Source: Magnetococcales bacterium
GTDB taxonomy: Bacteria > Pseudomonadota > Magnetococcia > Magnetococcales > UBA8363
DNA length: 64,000 nt
NCBI GenBank assembly: GCA_015228815.1
Contig: JADGCV010000015.1
Span: forward strand, 25,463 to 89,462
Reading direction: 5' to 3'
Shown here: in pieces, positions 24,201 to 33,002 of the stretch
Layout of the letters: the number at the start of each line of letters is the position of its first letter
How positions within the stretch are numbered: the stretch's first letter is position 1
Program-made: the position numbers and the translations under genes
Notes under the pieces: model-generated
Seen by the model: the letters and a program-made list of their open reading frames with translations, nothing else
The model's database searches: none
Told to the model about the DNA's origin: nothing

Positions 24201-25377
24201 CGCACGTTGACCCAGTGCATCGAGCGCGTGACCGGATGATCCAGAGCATCAGTCCGGTCAGCATCATGACGCCGAACGCCCACACTGCCAGGGTGATCCT
24301 GATTTCGACAAGCGTCGGAACGTAGGAGACCTGTTCTCCGAGCGGCGTCGGTACCAGGCCGGGAATGACGAGTCCCAATCCTTTTTCCATCCATACCCCA
24401 GCGAGCGTCAACCCGCAGGCCGCCACAAGCGATCCGGAATGGTCTGGCCGTCGGGGCAGAACCGTGAGTGCGGTTGCGGTCACGATCGACGACAGGCTGG
24501 CCAGCATCCAGAGCGTCCAGGGATTGCCTTCGTTCAGGCCCAGAAAAAGACGGCGGGTCGCGTCGCCATGATGGGCCGTGGAATAAAGGTGGGTGAACCA
24601 TTCCGAACCCAGAAGAAACAGATGAATCAGCAACGATATGGCAAGCACCCGGGACAAATAGTGAAACACCGAGGCCGGAAACGTCCCTGGCGCGGCACGG
24701 TTCATCAGGCGAAACAGCAGGATCATCAGGGCGCTGCCGGCGGCGAAGGCGGAAACGATGAACCGGGGGGCGAGGAGGGGGCTGTACCAGAGCGGGCGCG
24801 ATGGGTTGCCTGCCAGCATGAAGGCGGTTACGGTATGAATGGAGAGTCCGAGAAGCATGGCGATGACGGCGCCATGGTCCGAGAGTGTTCCCGTTTTTTT
24901 TCCCTGGAGGACCAACTGTCCCAGGTTCAAAAGGAGGTAGGCCGTGAGGACGACGATGTCCCAGGCAAGGATGGAGGTGGGAAAATTGAGGGTTCCAAGG
25001 AGGGGTAGGGCATGCCAGATCCGTTCCGGGTGGCCCAGATCGACCAGGACGAACATCAGGCTCATCGATACCGCGGTGATGGCCAATGCCTTGGCGGGAA
25101 GGAGGGTTGGGGAAAGATCGGAATGATGAAACAGGCGCACCCCCGCCACAAGAATGATTGCCGAGGCGGCGATTCCGACCAGAAAGAGAAAATTGGCGAT
25201 GTACAACCCCCAGGGCACCTGATCGCTGAGCGCGGTGACCGCCAGACCATGGATCAGTTGTTGTCGATAGCCCTCCATCCCCCAGGCGATGACGAGGACC
25301 AACAGCAGAAACCACAATCCAAGTTGCCGACGTCGGCCTTGAACCGGGGTGGACGGGGGCGGGGAGCGGTCATTCAT
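24028..25377 (-). CDS. NrfD/PsrC family integral membrane protein
   Basis: A 449-residue polytopic membrane protein, about nine or ten helices, of the NrfD/PsrC/DsrP/HybB superfamily, which are quinone-interacting anchors of respiratory oxidoreductases. The characteristic start is QVPWGLYIANFLFLVGIAAS, followed by LVDLGHPERIWHAL and LAWDIVVL. Normally a 4Fe-4S ferredoxin-like partner and a catalytic subunit are adjacent; none is here, so it is an orphan. The last 57 or so residues, after the final helix (LMLWIIRSR), are hydrophilic and encoded antisense to galE; the family usually ends soon after the last helix, so this tail may reflect a lost stop. Divergent from argS. Confidence 0.8.
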   Translation of the reverse strand: MNDRSPPPSTPVQGRRRQLGLWFLLLVLVIAWGMEGYRQQLIHGLAVTALSDQVPWGLYIANFLFLVGIAASAIILVAGVRLFHHSDLSPTLLPAKALAITAVSMSLMFVLVDLGHPERIWHALPLLGTLNFPTSILAWDIVVLTAYLLLNLGQLVLQGKKTGTLSDHGAVIAMLLGLSIHTVTAFMLAGNPSRPLWYSPLLAPRFIVSAFAAGSALMILLFRLMNRAAPGTFPASVFHYLSRVLAISLLIHLFLLGSEWFTHLYSTAHHGDATRRLFLGLNEGNPWTLWMLASLSSIVTATALTVLPRRPDHSGSLVAACGLTLAGVWMEKGLGLVIPGLVPTPLGEQVSYVPTLVEIRITLAVWAFGVMMLTGLMLWIIRSRARCTGSTCVNADPGFVSGGVASESTTRSLPEWFPDRNTGDANSMPVAPSPSPPPIAKDRQNDAVR

Positions 25378-25553
25378 GAAGGGTTTCCGATGTTTTGGGC
25401 ACGGGTAACGACCGATGATTCTTTTTCATGGGAATCCCAGGAAGGTCGGTCATTCGAGTGAAACAATTGTAACAAGGAACGGCGATTTTCGAAGCGAAAA
25501 AAGGACCGATTCCTGGTGGAACAACGTCGAAGCGCATGAATTCAGGAGCATAC

Positions 25554-27290
25554 ATGAAAGAATCATTGAAGCGCCGGGTGGAGGGGATGGTTCAGCGGAT
25601 GCGGGAAGAAGGAATCCTCCCGAACGAACCACTGCCGCACTACCGGATCGACCGACCGAAGGATCGGTCGCATGGCGATTTTTCCACCAATGCCGCCATG
25701 GTTCTGGCACGGGTGGCGCGATCGAAGCCCCGGGAGCTGGCGCAACGGATGCTCGATTTTCTCCCGGACGATCAGGAGGATATCGAACGTTGGGAAATTG
25801 CCGGTCCAGGGTTCGTCAATTTTTTTGTTTCCCCACGGCGGCTGTGTCAGAGGGTTGACGAAATCCTGGCGGCCGGTCCCGGTTACGGACATTCCACCAT
25901 GGGAAAAGGCACCCGGATCATGGTGGAATTCGTCTCCGCCAACCCCACGGGACCAATGCATGTCGGCCATGGACGGGGGGCGATCACCGGTGACGTCCTG
26001 TGTCGCCTGCTGACGGCAACCGGTCATGAGGTGCATCGGGAATACTACATCAACGATGCCGGGCGCCAGATCGAGGTGTTGGGTCGATCGGTGCGGCATC
26101 GTTGCCGCGAACGGATGGAAGGGACCGAATGTTCCGCCCCGGATGAATTCTATCCCGGCGAATATGTCCTGGACATTCTTTCTTCTCTGCCCGACCCTCT
26201 GAAAATCGCCCTGGAACAATCGATCACCCGTCAAACCGAGGCGGAATCGGAAGAGGCAATCATCAGGGAAACAACCCGCTTCGCGGTTGGCTGGGTACTT
26301 GAGGATATTCGCAAGGATCTGGAGCGCTTGGGCATTCGCTTCGATCATTGGTTTTCCGAACGTGGGTTGCATGAACAAGGTGGCATCGATCATGCTATAT
26401 CCGTACTGAAAGCCAGGGATCTGATTCACGAAGGTCAGCTCGAAAGGCCGAAAGGGGGTGGCGAACGCCATCAGGACCCCTGGGAAACCCGGTCGCAGCC
26501 GTTGTTCCGGGCAACCGCTTTCGGCGACGACGTGGACCGTCCGCTGCAAAAACCGGATGGATCCTACACCTATTTCGCCGCGGACATCGCCTATCACCTG
26601 AACAAGTTTGAACGAGGATTCGACAGGCTGGTCAATGTCTGGGGGGCCGATCATGGTGGATATGTCAAGAGGGTTCAGGCGGCCCTGGAAGGATTGACGG
26701 GAAAAAAAGAAATGCTGCATGTGGTTCTGGTGCAGATGGTCAACCTGACCCGGAATGGTCAGCCGGTGCGCATGTCGAAGAGAGCCGGCAATTTTGTGAC
26801 ACTCCGGGATGTCGTTGATCAGGTGGGCGCGGATGCGGTACGGTTTTGGTTTTTGACACGGGCTTCGGACAGTCAGCTTGATTTCGATCTTGAACGCGCC
26901 GTGGCCCGCAGTAACGATAATCCGGTATATTATGTGCAATACGCTCATGCAAGAATCTGCTCGGTCGAACGCCAATTGCAGGAAAAAGGGATGGATCGGG
27001 GGCTGTTGGATGCCGGATCACTGAATCAGGAAAGCGAGCTGGATCTGATCCGGTTTCTGGATCGTTATCCCGAAACGGTGGAAGCGGCGGCGACACATCT
27101 GGAACCTCATCGAATTGCTTTTTATTTACAGGAACTTGCGGCAATGTTTCACACCTATTACAATTCAACGCGCATTCTGGATGATGATCCAGGGGTTCGG
27201 GGCGGACGGTTGGCCCTGTGTCAGGCAGTGCGTCAAGTTCTTGCCAATGGCCTTCAATTGATGGGCGTCAATGCGCCCGAACGGATGTGA
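25554..27290 (+). CDS. argS: arginyl-tRNA synthetase
   Basis: Charges tRNA-Arg. A 578-residue class I synthetase with the HIGH-box variant in NPTGPMHVGHGRGA near 128, the KMSKS-like RMSKRAGN near 409, the N-terminal additional domain (GDFSTNAAMVLA) and the DALR anticodon-binding domain (HTYYNSTRIL) at the C-terminus. ATG 25554 agrees with the family start; a start six codons upstream is possible. The stop overlaps a GTG start of the SPOR gene by four bases. This argS-SPOR pairing is common in proteobacteria. Confidence 0.97.
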   Translation: MKESLKRRVEGMVQRMREEGILPNEPLPHYRIDRPKDRSHGDFSTNAAMVLARVARSKPRELAQRMLDFLPDDQEDIERWEIAGPGFVNFFVSPRRLCQRVDEILAAGPGYGHSTMGKGTRIMVEFVSANPTGPMHVGHGRGAITGDVLCRLLTATGHEVHREYYINDAGRQIEVLGRSVRHRCRERMEGTECSAPDEFYPGEYVLDILSSLPDPLKIALEQSITRQTEAESEEAIIRETTRFAVGWVLEDIRKDLERLGIRFDHWFSERGLHEQGGIDHAISVLKARDLIHEGQLERPKGGGERHQDPWETRSQPLFRATAFGDDVDRPLQKPDGSYTYFAADIAYHLNKFERGFDRLVNVWGADHGGYVKRVQAALEGLTGKKEMLHVVLVQMVNLTRNGQPVRMSKRAGNFVTLRDVVDQVGADAVRFWFLTRASDSQLDFDLERAVARSNDNPVYYVQYAHARICSVERQLQEKGMDRGLLDAGSLNQESELDLIRFLDRYPETVEAAATHLEPHRIAFYLQELAAMFHTYYNSTRILDDDPGVRGGRLALCQAVRQVLANGLQLMGVNAPERM

Positions 27291-28471
27291 CCCCGCGTTA
27301 TCCCACAAATAATCGGTACCGGCGGCGCACCAGGCGCTCCCCGGTAACCGTCATCCTTCTCGGTCTGGCTGCCGGTGGTGGAGGCTATGTCCTTTTCGGT
27401 GGCAAGGATTCGCAGTCGCCGATAACCGCTCTTGCCATTCCGGTGGCTCAGGCCCCTGTTGGGGTATCGGGCGCGGAGGCGCCTCCGCCGCAACAATCGC
27501 CTGCGGCCAGGCAACGTCCGTCTTCCGAGTCCGAGAATGGCAAAGGCGCCGACAAGAATCGGGACACAACCGTTGTCGCGGAACGAAAAGCGACCACGGA
27601 AGAACAGGAGGTCCGGGAAACGGAGAGAAAAGGAAAAACTCTTGCCTTGAAGGTATCCGATTTCATCGTCCTTCCGACCCGGGCGATCACCACGGACAGC
27701 TACACCGCCCCCCCAAAGAGTTCCGCCCCTGCGCCGGGATCATCCGCGTCCGCCACTGCCACTCGTGATGGCGCGACCTCGAAGACCGCATCCGACAGGA
27801 GCGCGGCGAAACAACCGACCGCCGACACGGGGGAGTCCGACAAGGCCGGTCCCGATAATCGCTCGTCCGAAGAGGTTTCTTCCGGACCATCGGAATCGCA
27901 GCCCGTCGCCGATCTGCCCCCCTTGCCCCATGGTTTGACCCCCAAGGTCCGGCCACCCGATGTCCAACTGACGTTTTACGATGCGTTGGCGAGTCGGCGG
28001 GTGGTTTTGCCGCAGGAGGTGCATGATCCTCTGGCCGCGGTCGCCAAATCGGGCGTTCCGGTCAAACCACCGTTTCCAGGGACCGCGACCCGAACCGTGG
28101 TAGGGAGCGCCCCGGCGGTTGGCGCCACTGCCCAGACCGGCAAGGGAATCAACGAAGTGCCGCGGCAGGTCGATGACAGCCAGGCAAAAAAAGGAACCGG
28201 GCAACCGGGGAACGGGACCTCTACGGGGGACAGCGGTTCCTATATGGTGCAGTTGGCTGTCTTTTCGACCCCCGAACGGGCCAACCAGATGGTGTCGCAA
28301 TTGCAACGCAAGGGGCGCGTGGTACACATGGTTCAAAGTGAAGGCGCCGCCGGGCCGATCTATCGGGTGCGCAGCGGTCCCTATCCCTCCCTGGCCGATG
28401 CCAAACAGGCCATGGATGGTCTGCCAACGGAAGGTCAGGCGCCAGTCATCATCAAACCCACAACCCGATGA
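27287..28471 (+). CDS. SPOR domain cell-envelope protein
   Basis: A 394-residue bitopic inner-membrane protein: a short basic cytoplasmic tail, one membrane helix (SPVTVILLGLAAGGGGYVLF, about 17-36), a long Pro/Ser/Thr/Ala-rich periplasmic linker, and a C-terminal SPOR domain (about 320-390; GSYMVQLAVFSTPERANQM, YRVRSGPYPSLADAKQAM). SPOR domains bind glycan strands lacking peptides, typically at the division site. GTG 27287 is chosen from the GTGA overlap with argS; it leaves a normal short N-terminus. Probably co-translated with argS. Confidence 0.88.
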   Translation: MTPRYPTNNRYRRRTRRSPVTVILLGLAAGGGGYVLFGGKDSQSPITALAIPVAQAPVGVSGAEAPPPQQSPAARQRPSSESENGKGADKNRDTTVVAERKATTEEQEVRETERKGKTLALKVSDFIVLPTRAITTDSYTAPPKSSAPAPGSSASATATRDGATSKTASDRSAAKQPTADTGESDKAGPDNRSSEEVSSGPSESQPVADLPPLPHGLTPKVRPPDVQLTFYDALASRRVVLPQEVHDPLAAVAKSGVPVKPPFPGTATRTVVGSAPAVGATAQTGKGINEVPRQVDDSQAKKGTGQPGNGTSTGDSGSYMVQLAVFSTPERANQMVSQLQRKGRVVHMVQSEGAAGPIYRVRSGPYPSLADAKQAMDGLPTEGQAPVIIKPTTR

Positions 28472-28484
28472 CACCATCTCGTGG

Positions 28485-28913
28485 TCATTGCCCTCCGTGA
28501 CAGGGGCACCCATTTCCCCTGGCCGCCTGATCGAGGGAACGCAAAATGCCACAGGCGCGGTTGGTCTGGCGTTGTTCGCATTCGCCGCGCAGAAGGATCA
28601 ATTGTTTCTTGAGTGTATTCATGGCTTCGATCTGTTGTTCCACCCGGGTGATCTGGAGGTCGAGCAATGAATTCACCCCGGTGCAGTCTCCCTCCGGGTG
28701 ACGGCGGAAATCGAGCAACTGCCGGATCTCGGCCAGTTTCATCCCCAGGGAGCGGCAGTGTCTCAGGAATTGCAGATTTTCCAGATGGACCGCGCCATAA
28801 CAACGATATCCGGAACTTTCCCGTTCCGGTTTCGCCAACAGCCCTTCCCGTTCGTAATAACGCACGGTTTCCACATCGCATCCCACCCGTTTGGCCAATT
28901 CTCCGATGCGCAT
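28485..28913 (-). CDS. cadR: MerR-family Cd(II)/Pb(II)-responsive regulator
   Basis: A 142-residue metal-sensing regulator. The winged helix starts MRIGELAKRVGCDVETVRYYERE; a long dimerisation helix follows. Metal-ligand cysteines are C77 (HPEGDC), C112 (RGEC) and C121, close to the C77/C112/C119 set of CadR/PbrR, with extra C136 and C138 and histidines at the tail. ATG 28913 has GGAG six bases before it. Divergent from the P-type ATPase gene, with the expected MerR-type operator between them; like its relatives it should untwist the long-spacer promoter when metal binds. Confidence 0.9.
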   Translation of the reverse strand: MRIGELAKRVGCDVETVRYYEREGLLAKPERESSGYRCYGAVHLENLQFLRHCRSLGMKLAEIRQLLDFRRHPEGDCTGVNSLLDLQITRVEQQIEAMNTLKKQLILLRGECEQRQTNRACGILRSLDQAARGNGCPCHGGQ

Positions 28914-28934
28914 GATGTTCTCCAAAAAAAGTTC

Positions 28935-28965
28935 TTGACCCTGTAGTCGCTACAGGGTGTGACAT
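28935..28965 (+). promoter_or_regulatory. MerR-type operator/promoter of the metal-efflux ATPase
   Basis: A perfect dyad ACCCTGTAG-TCG-CTACAGGGT occupies 28938-28958. Its left end overlaps a -35 hexamer TTGACC at 28935-28940; a weak -10 (TGACAT at 28960-28965) lies 19 bases on. A 19-20 base spacer filled by a dyad is the hallmark of promoters activated by MerR-family regulators. It drives the gene to its right; the regulator gene lies directly to the left. Confidence 0.88.
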
Positions 28966-29004
28966 GATGGCATGGTTTTCGGTCACAAGCCACTGGAGAG
29001 GATC

Positions 29005-31236
29005 ATGGAGTGCCACGCCACCACGAACTGTTGTTCCGGCGACGGTGCCTGTCAGGCCCCCGTCGCGCGGTCCGTCCCAGCGTCATTCGCGGAAGGCGAG
29101 CGGATGACGCTGCGGGTCTCGAAACTTTGTTGTCCGACCGAGGCGGACCTGATCCGCAAGGCCCTGGCGGGATTGAAGGATGTTCTCCACCTGGATTTTG
29201 ATTTCATCCGCCGGGAAGTGGTGGTTTTCCATCGCGGGGTGTGCCGAAAGGATCTGTGCGCCGCTCTGCGCACCGTGAACATGGAACCGGATGCCATGGA
29301 TGGTGAGGACAGCCCGGAGCGGGTTCGTTCCCTGCCGGTTGTGCCCGCCGTTTCCCGCCGTGAATGGATGGTGACCGCCATTGCCGGTTTGGCCGCTACC
29401 GGAGCGGAAATTCTGGCGTGGACCGGAATCGACGAAACGTCTCCATGGATCATCGGTTTGTCCCTGGTATCGATCCTGGTGGGAGGGGCGGACACCTTGA
29501 AACGGGGATGGATCGCTCTGCGCCATTTTTCCCTCAATATGTATTTTCTGATGAGTCTGGCGGCGCTGGGGGCAGTGGCGATTGGCCAGTGGCCGGAAGC
29601 GGCCATGGTGATTTTTCTTTTCGGTCTGGCCGAGCGGGTCGAGACGTTGTCCATGGATCGGGCGCGCAACGCCGTCCGGGCGTTGATGTCCTTGGCGCCG
29701 GAAACCGCCTGCGTTCAAAGCGAAACCGGGGCGTGGGAAAACGTCATGGCGGCAACGGTGGCGGTGGGGTGCCTGGCACGGGTCAAACCCGGCGAGCGCA
29801 TTGCCCTGGACGGGGTAGTGGTATCGGGTCGTTCCGAGGTCAACCAGGCGCCCATAACCGGGGAAAGCGTTCCCGTGACCAAAGAAACGGGACATTCTGT
29901 TTTTGCCGGATCCATCAATGGTTCCGGGGTTCTGGAATACCGGGTTACCGCCGACTTCAAGCACTCGACCCTGGCGCGGATCATCGATACCGTCCAGGAG
30001 GCCCAGGCCCGTCGGGCGCCGATGCAGCGTTTCGTCGATCGGTTTGCCACCTATTATACTCCGGCGGTCGTGGGAATGGCGACACTCATTGCCGTCGTGC
30101 CCCCGGCAATGTTCGGCGCTCCTGTCGCCGATTGGTTTTACAAGGCCCTGGTGATGTTGGTGGTGGCCTGTCCTTGTGCCCTGGTGATTTCAACACCGGT
30201 GACGATCGTAAGCGCCCTGGCCGCAGCGGCGCGACGCGGAATGCTGATCAAGGGAGGACTCTACCTGGAGCAGGCCCATGCCCTGAAGGCCGTGGCCCTG
30301 GACAAGACCGGAACCCTGACCCTGGGTCGGCTGGAGATGACCGATTTGATCATTCTTGGGGAGGGAAACCGGGACCGGATTCTTCGACTGGCGGCGAGCC
30401 TTGAGTCCCAATCGGAACATCCGGTGGCTGCGGCCATCACTGCTGCCTGGGACAAGAGTCGTCCACTGCTTCATGTCCGCGAGTTCAAGGCCCTGCCTGG
30501 ACGCGGGGCGAAAGGGATGATTTCAGGGGAACTCCATCATATCGGCAACCACCGCCTGCTGGAAGAACTTGGTCTGTGCCGCCCGGAGGTGGAGGAGATC
30601 CTGCTGCCGCTGGAACGGGATGAAAAAACGGTGGTGGTCCTGTCTTCGTCCAGCGAACCCTTGGCGGTGATCGCCGTGGCCGATCGCATGCGCGATACCT
30701 CCGCGGCAGCGATTCGTGCCCTGCGCGAACAGAACATTTCCGTGACCATGCTCACCGGTGACAACACCGCCACCGCCCAGGCCATCGCCCGCCATGCCGG
30801 AATGGAAGAGGTACAGGCCGGGTTGTTGCCCGAGGAAAAACTGCACGCCATCGAGGAATTGATCCAACGGTTTGGCGTGGTCGCCATGGTGGGTGACGGC
30901 ATCAACGATGCCCCGGCCCTGGCCCGGGCCTCCATCGGCATCGCCATGGGGACCTCGGGTACCGATACCGCCCTGGAAACCGCCGACGTGGCGATCATGA
31001 ATGATGATCTGCTCAAGGTGGCGGAGTTTGTCCGTTTGGGACGGGCAACCCATCGGGTGCTGTGGCAAAACATTGCCCTGTCCCTGGGGATCAAAGGCTT
31101 TTTTCTGTTGCTGGCGGGGCTGGGACTGGCCACCCTGTGGATGGCGGTCCTGGCGGACATGGGTACCAGTCTTCTGGTAATCTTTAATGGTCGGCGGTTG
31201 TCGCGGTTTGGGAGGAATAAGGCTGTAGATCATTAA
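29005..31236 (+). CDS. cadA: P-type heavy-metal ATPase (Cd/Pb/Zn exporter)
   Basis: A 743-residue P1B-type ATPase exporting soft divalent metals. The N-terminus carries a Cys/His-rich segment (CHATTNCCSGDGACQ) and an HMA-like domain with LCCPTEADLIRKAL, the CPTE form typical of Cd/Pb/Zn pumps. Membrane helices follow; C389-P390-C391 is the transport motif, TGES the actuator loop, D433 in DKTGTLT the phosphorylation site, HP in SEHPVAAAI and GDGINDAPAL near 631 the nucleotide and hinge sites. ATG 29005 has GAGAGGA upstream; an earlier in-frame ATG (28972) would sit within the promoter. Controlled by the adjacent MerR-type protein. Confidence 0.95.
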   Translation: MECHATTNCCSGDGACQAPVARSVPASFAEGERMTLRVSKLCCPTEADLIRKALAGLKDVLHLDFDFIRREVVVFHRGVCRKDLCAALRTVNMEPDAMDGEDSPERVRSLPVVPAVSRREWMVTAIAGLAATGAEILAWTGIDETSPWIIGLSLVSILVGGADTLKRGWIALRHFSLNMYFLMSLAALGAVAIGQWPEAAMVIFLFGLAERVETLSMDRARNAVRALMSLAPETACVQSETGAWENVMAATVAVGCLARVKPGERIALDGVVVSGRSEVNQAPITGESVPVTKETGHSVFAGSINGSGVLEYRVTADFKHSTLARIIDTVQEAQARRAPMQRFVDRFATYYTPAVVGMATLIAVVPPAMFGAPVADWFYKALVMLVVACPCALVISTPVTIVSALAAAARRGMLIKGGLYLEQAHALKAVALDKTGTLTLGRLEMTDLIILGEGNRDRILRLAASLESQSEHPVAAAITAAWDKSRPLLHVREFKALPGRGAKGMISGELHHIGNHRLLEELGLCRPEVEEILLPLERDEKTVVVLSSSSEPLAVIAVADRMRDTSAAAIRALREQNISVTMLTGDNTATAQAIARHAGMEEVQAGLLPEEKLHAIEELIQRFGVVAMVGDGINDAPALARASIGIAMGTSGTDTALETADVAIMNDDLLKVAEFVRLGRATHRVLWQNIALSLGIKGFFLLLAGLGLATLWMAVLADMGTSLLVIFNGRRLSRFGRNKAVDH

Positions 31237-31317
31237 TAAAATGCTTTCCCGTGTCATGCACCGTGGACTGGCTGGAAACGAGTCGTCAATGAGCATCTTA
31301 TTGTTTCAATTAAAAAA

Positions 31318-31378
31318 CAAAATCAAAACCCTGGGGGCAATCTCCCAGACCCCTTTTTTCTTTCAATAATTTTTTTGA
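31318..31378. repeat. palindromic repeat copy B, between convergent cadA and epmB
   Basis: In the 153-base gap between the stops of cadA and epmB lies a copy of the family: AAAACAAAATCAAAACCCTG, then GGGGGCAATCTCCC (a short stem) and AGACCCC, T-run, CTTTCAATAAT. It is nearly the reverse complement of copy D at 63.5 kb over about 55 bases, including the AAAACAAAATCAAAA flank. Here it could serve as terminator for both genes. Confidence 0.75.
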
Positions 31379-31389
31379 TAGATGAACGG

Positions 31390-32382
31390 TTACTTTTCTT
31401 CCAGAACCGCCCCCCCGTCAAGCACCTGTTTGGCAGCCTTTCCCGGAACTTCCCGTGCCAGTCGGGGAACGGCATAACCGCCCAGGCGATGGCGCATTTC
31501 TTCCACCAATTGCCGGGCCAAGGCGGCATCGACCTGAAAATGGGCCGATCCGAGTACCGGATCCAACAGATGAAGATAGTAGGGGAGGACCCGATTCTGG
31601 ACCAGCGTGTCGGAAAGCTCCGTCAGAACCTCGATGGTATCGTTGACCCCCTTGAGAAGTACCGACTGGTTGAGCAGGGGAATCCCGGCAGTGGCCAGGC
31701 GTGCCAACGCCCGACAGGCCTCGGGGCCAAGTTCGGCGGGATGGTTGACGTGAATCACCATCAAAATGGGGAGGGGAGATCCGGAAAGCCAGTGGAGCAA
31801 TCCATCATTGATCCGTCCAGGACTGCACACCGGCATGCGCGAATGGATACGAAGACGCCGCAAATGGCCGATGGTCGCCAGTCGTGTCGTCAGTTCGGCA
31901 AGACGGGCCGTGGCGACCATGAGCGGATCCCCTCCCGAAAAAATGACCTCGCGAATTTCCTCATGCGATCGGATCCATTCCAGTGCCGGCTGCCACTGGA
32001 CCATGGTCTCCGGTACATCCGCGAATGAATCATGCCGCCGAAAACAATAACGACAATGGATGGGGCAGTCTCCCGTCAACCGAAGCAGAACCCGGCCATG
32101 ATATTTCGCAATCAATCCAGGGGCCTTCAGAAACCGTCGCTCTTCCAGCGGATCGACTGAAAACCGTGGAAGCGCCTGCCGCAATTCTTCCCCCGAGGGA
32201 ATGACCTGACGCCGCAGCGGATCGGAAGGATTGTGCCAATCGACCAGGGACCCAAAGACGGGTGGCACCCGAAACGCAAATTCCTCTGCCGCCCGGCGGT
32301 CGTCATCGTTCAGGGAACAAAAATCGAGTTCCTTTGACGGACAATTGGGAGTAGAATCCGGCCCAGAAGAAGTTTCGCTCAT
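31390..32382 (-). CDS. epmB: EF-P (R)-beta-lysine synthesis enzyme, radical-SAM lysine 2,3-aminomutase-like
   Basis: Converts L-alpha-lysine to (R)-beta-lysine for EF-P modification, using a 4Fe-4S cluster, SAM and PLP. The cluster motif is CPIHCRYCFRR near 95; FSGGDPLM is the SAM-binding GGD/E region, and LLKGVND and PYYLHLLDPVLGSAHF are conserved in YjeK/KamA proteins. The PLP lysine is in the C-terminal region. At about 330 residues it is short like EpmB rather than the larger KamA. The start is uncertain: ATG 32382 or 32409. Divergent from efp, 57 bases away, and so likely coordinated with it. Confidence 0.92.
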   Translation of the reverse strand: MSETSSGPDSTPNCPSKELDFCSLNDDDRRAAEEFAFRVPPVFGSLVDWHNPSDPLRRQVIPSGEELRQALPRFSVDPLEERRFLKAPGLIAKYHGRVLLRLTGDCPIHCRYCFRRHDSFADVPETMVQWQPALEWIRSHEEIREVIFSGGDPLMVATARLAELTTRLATIGHLRRLRIHSRMPVCSPGRINDGLLHWLSGSPLPILMVIHVNHPAELGPEACRALARLATAGIPLLNQSVLLKGVNDTIEVLTELSDTLVQNRVLPYYLHLLDPVLGSAHFQVDAALARQLVEEMRHRLGGYAVPRLAREVPGKAAKQVLDGGAVLEEK

Positions 32383-32438
32383 CAAGGACACATCCACAAG
32401 AACACCCATCCGACACAGTAACAGGAAAACACACACAC

Positions 32439-33002
32439 ATGCTGACTCATAACCAGCTCCGTCAAGGGACCCGTGTTGAAATCGACGACCTGCCCTGGAT
32501 CATCGTCGATGCCCAGTTCGTCAAGCCCGGAAAGGGACAGGCCTTCACGAAAATCAAGATAAAAAACCTGATTGATGGCCGTGTCATCGAACGCACCTAT
32601 AAATCGAGTGAAACGGTCGTCAAGGCAAGCATCGTCGATAAGGACATGCAGTTTCTCTACGGGGACGGCGAATTCTGGCATTTCATGGATCCGGCAAGCT
32701 ACGAACAGGTTGCCATGAACAGCGCCCAGGTGGGTGATGTCGTCTACTGGCTCAAAGAGCAGGAAAGCTATCAGGTCACCTTCTGGAAGGAAAAGCCCAT
32801 CTCCCTGACACCACCGCCATTTGTGATCCTGACCATAACCCAATGTGAACCAGGCATCAAAGGGGACACCGTGTCCGGGGCGACCAAGCCGGCCATTCTG
32901 CAAACGGGGGCGACCGTCAAGGTTCCCCTGTTCGTCAATGAAGGCGATCGGATCCGGGTCAATACCCGAACCGGCGAATATGTCGAACGCGCCAAGGGGT
33001 GA
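32439..33002 (+). CDS. efp: elongation factor P
   Basis: Relieves ribosomes stalled at polyproline stretches. The 187 residues have the KOW-like N-terminal domain with the exposed loop VKPGKGQAF, whose K32 corresponds to the beta-lysylated lysine of E. coli EF-P, and two OB domains ending in TRTGEYVERAK, the family terminal signature. The modifying enzymes EpmA and EpmB are encoded on either side, so K32 is expected to be beta-lysylated. Its 3' end overlaps the epmA reading frame. Confidence 0.97.
   Translation: MLTHNQLRQGTRVEIDDLPWIIVDAQFVKPGKGQAFTKIKIKNLIDGRVIERTYKSSETVVKASIVDKDMQFLYGDGEFWHFMDPASYEQVAMNSAQVGDVVYWLKEQESYQVTFWKEKPISLTPPPFVILTITQCEPGIKGDTVSGATKPAILQTGATVKVPLFVNEGDRIRVNTRTGEYVERAKG

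Noticed and set aside
25563..26975. 470-codon minus-strand frame
   Set aside because: Antisense to argS, a universal gene with all motifs present.
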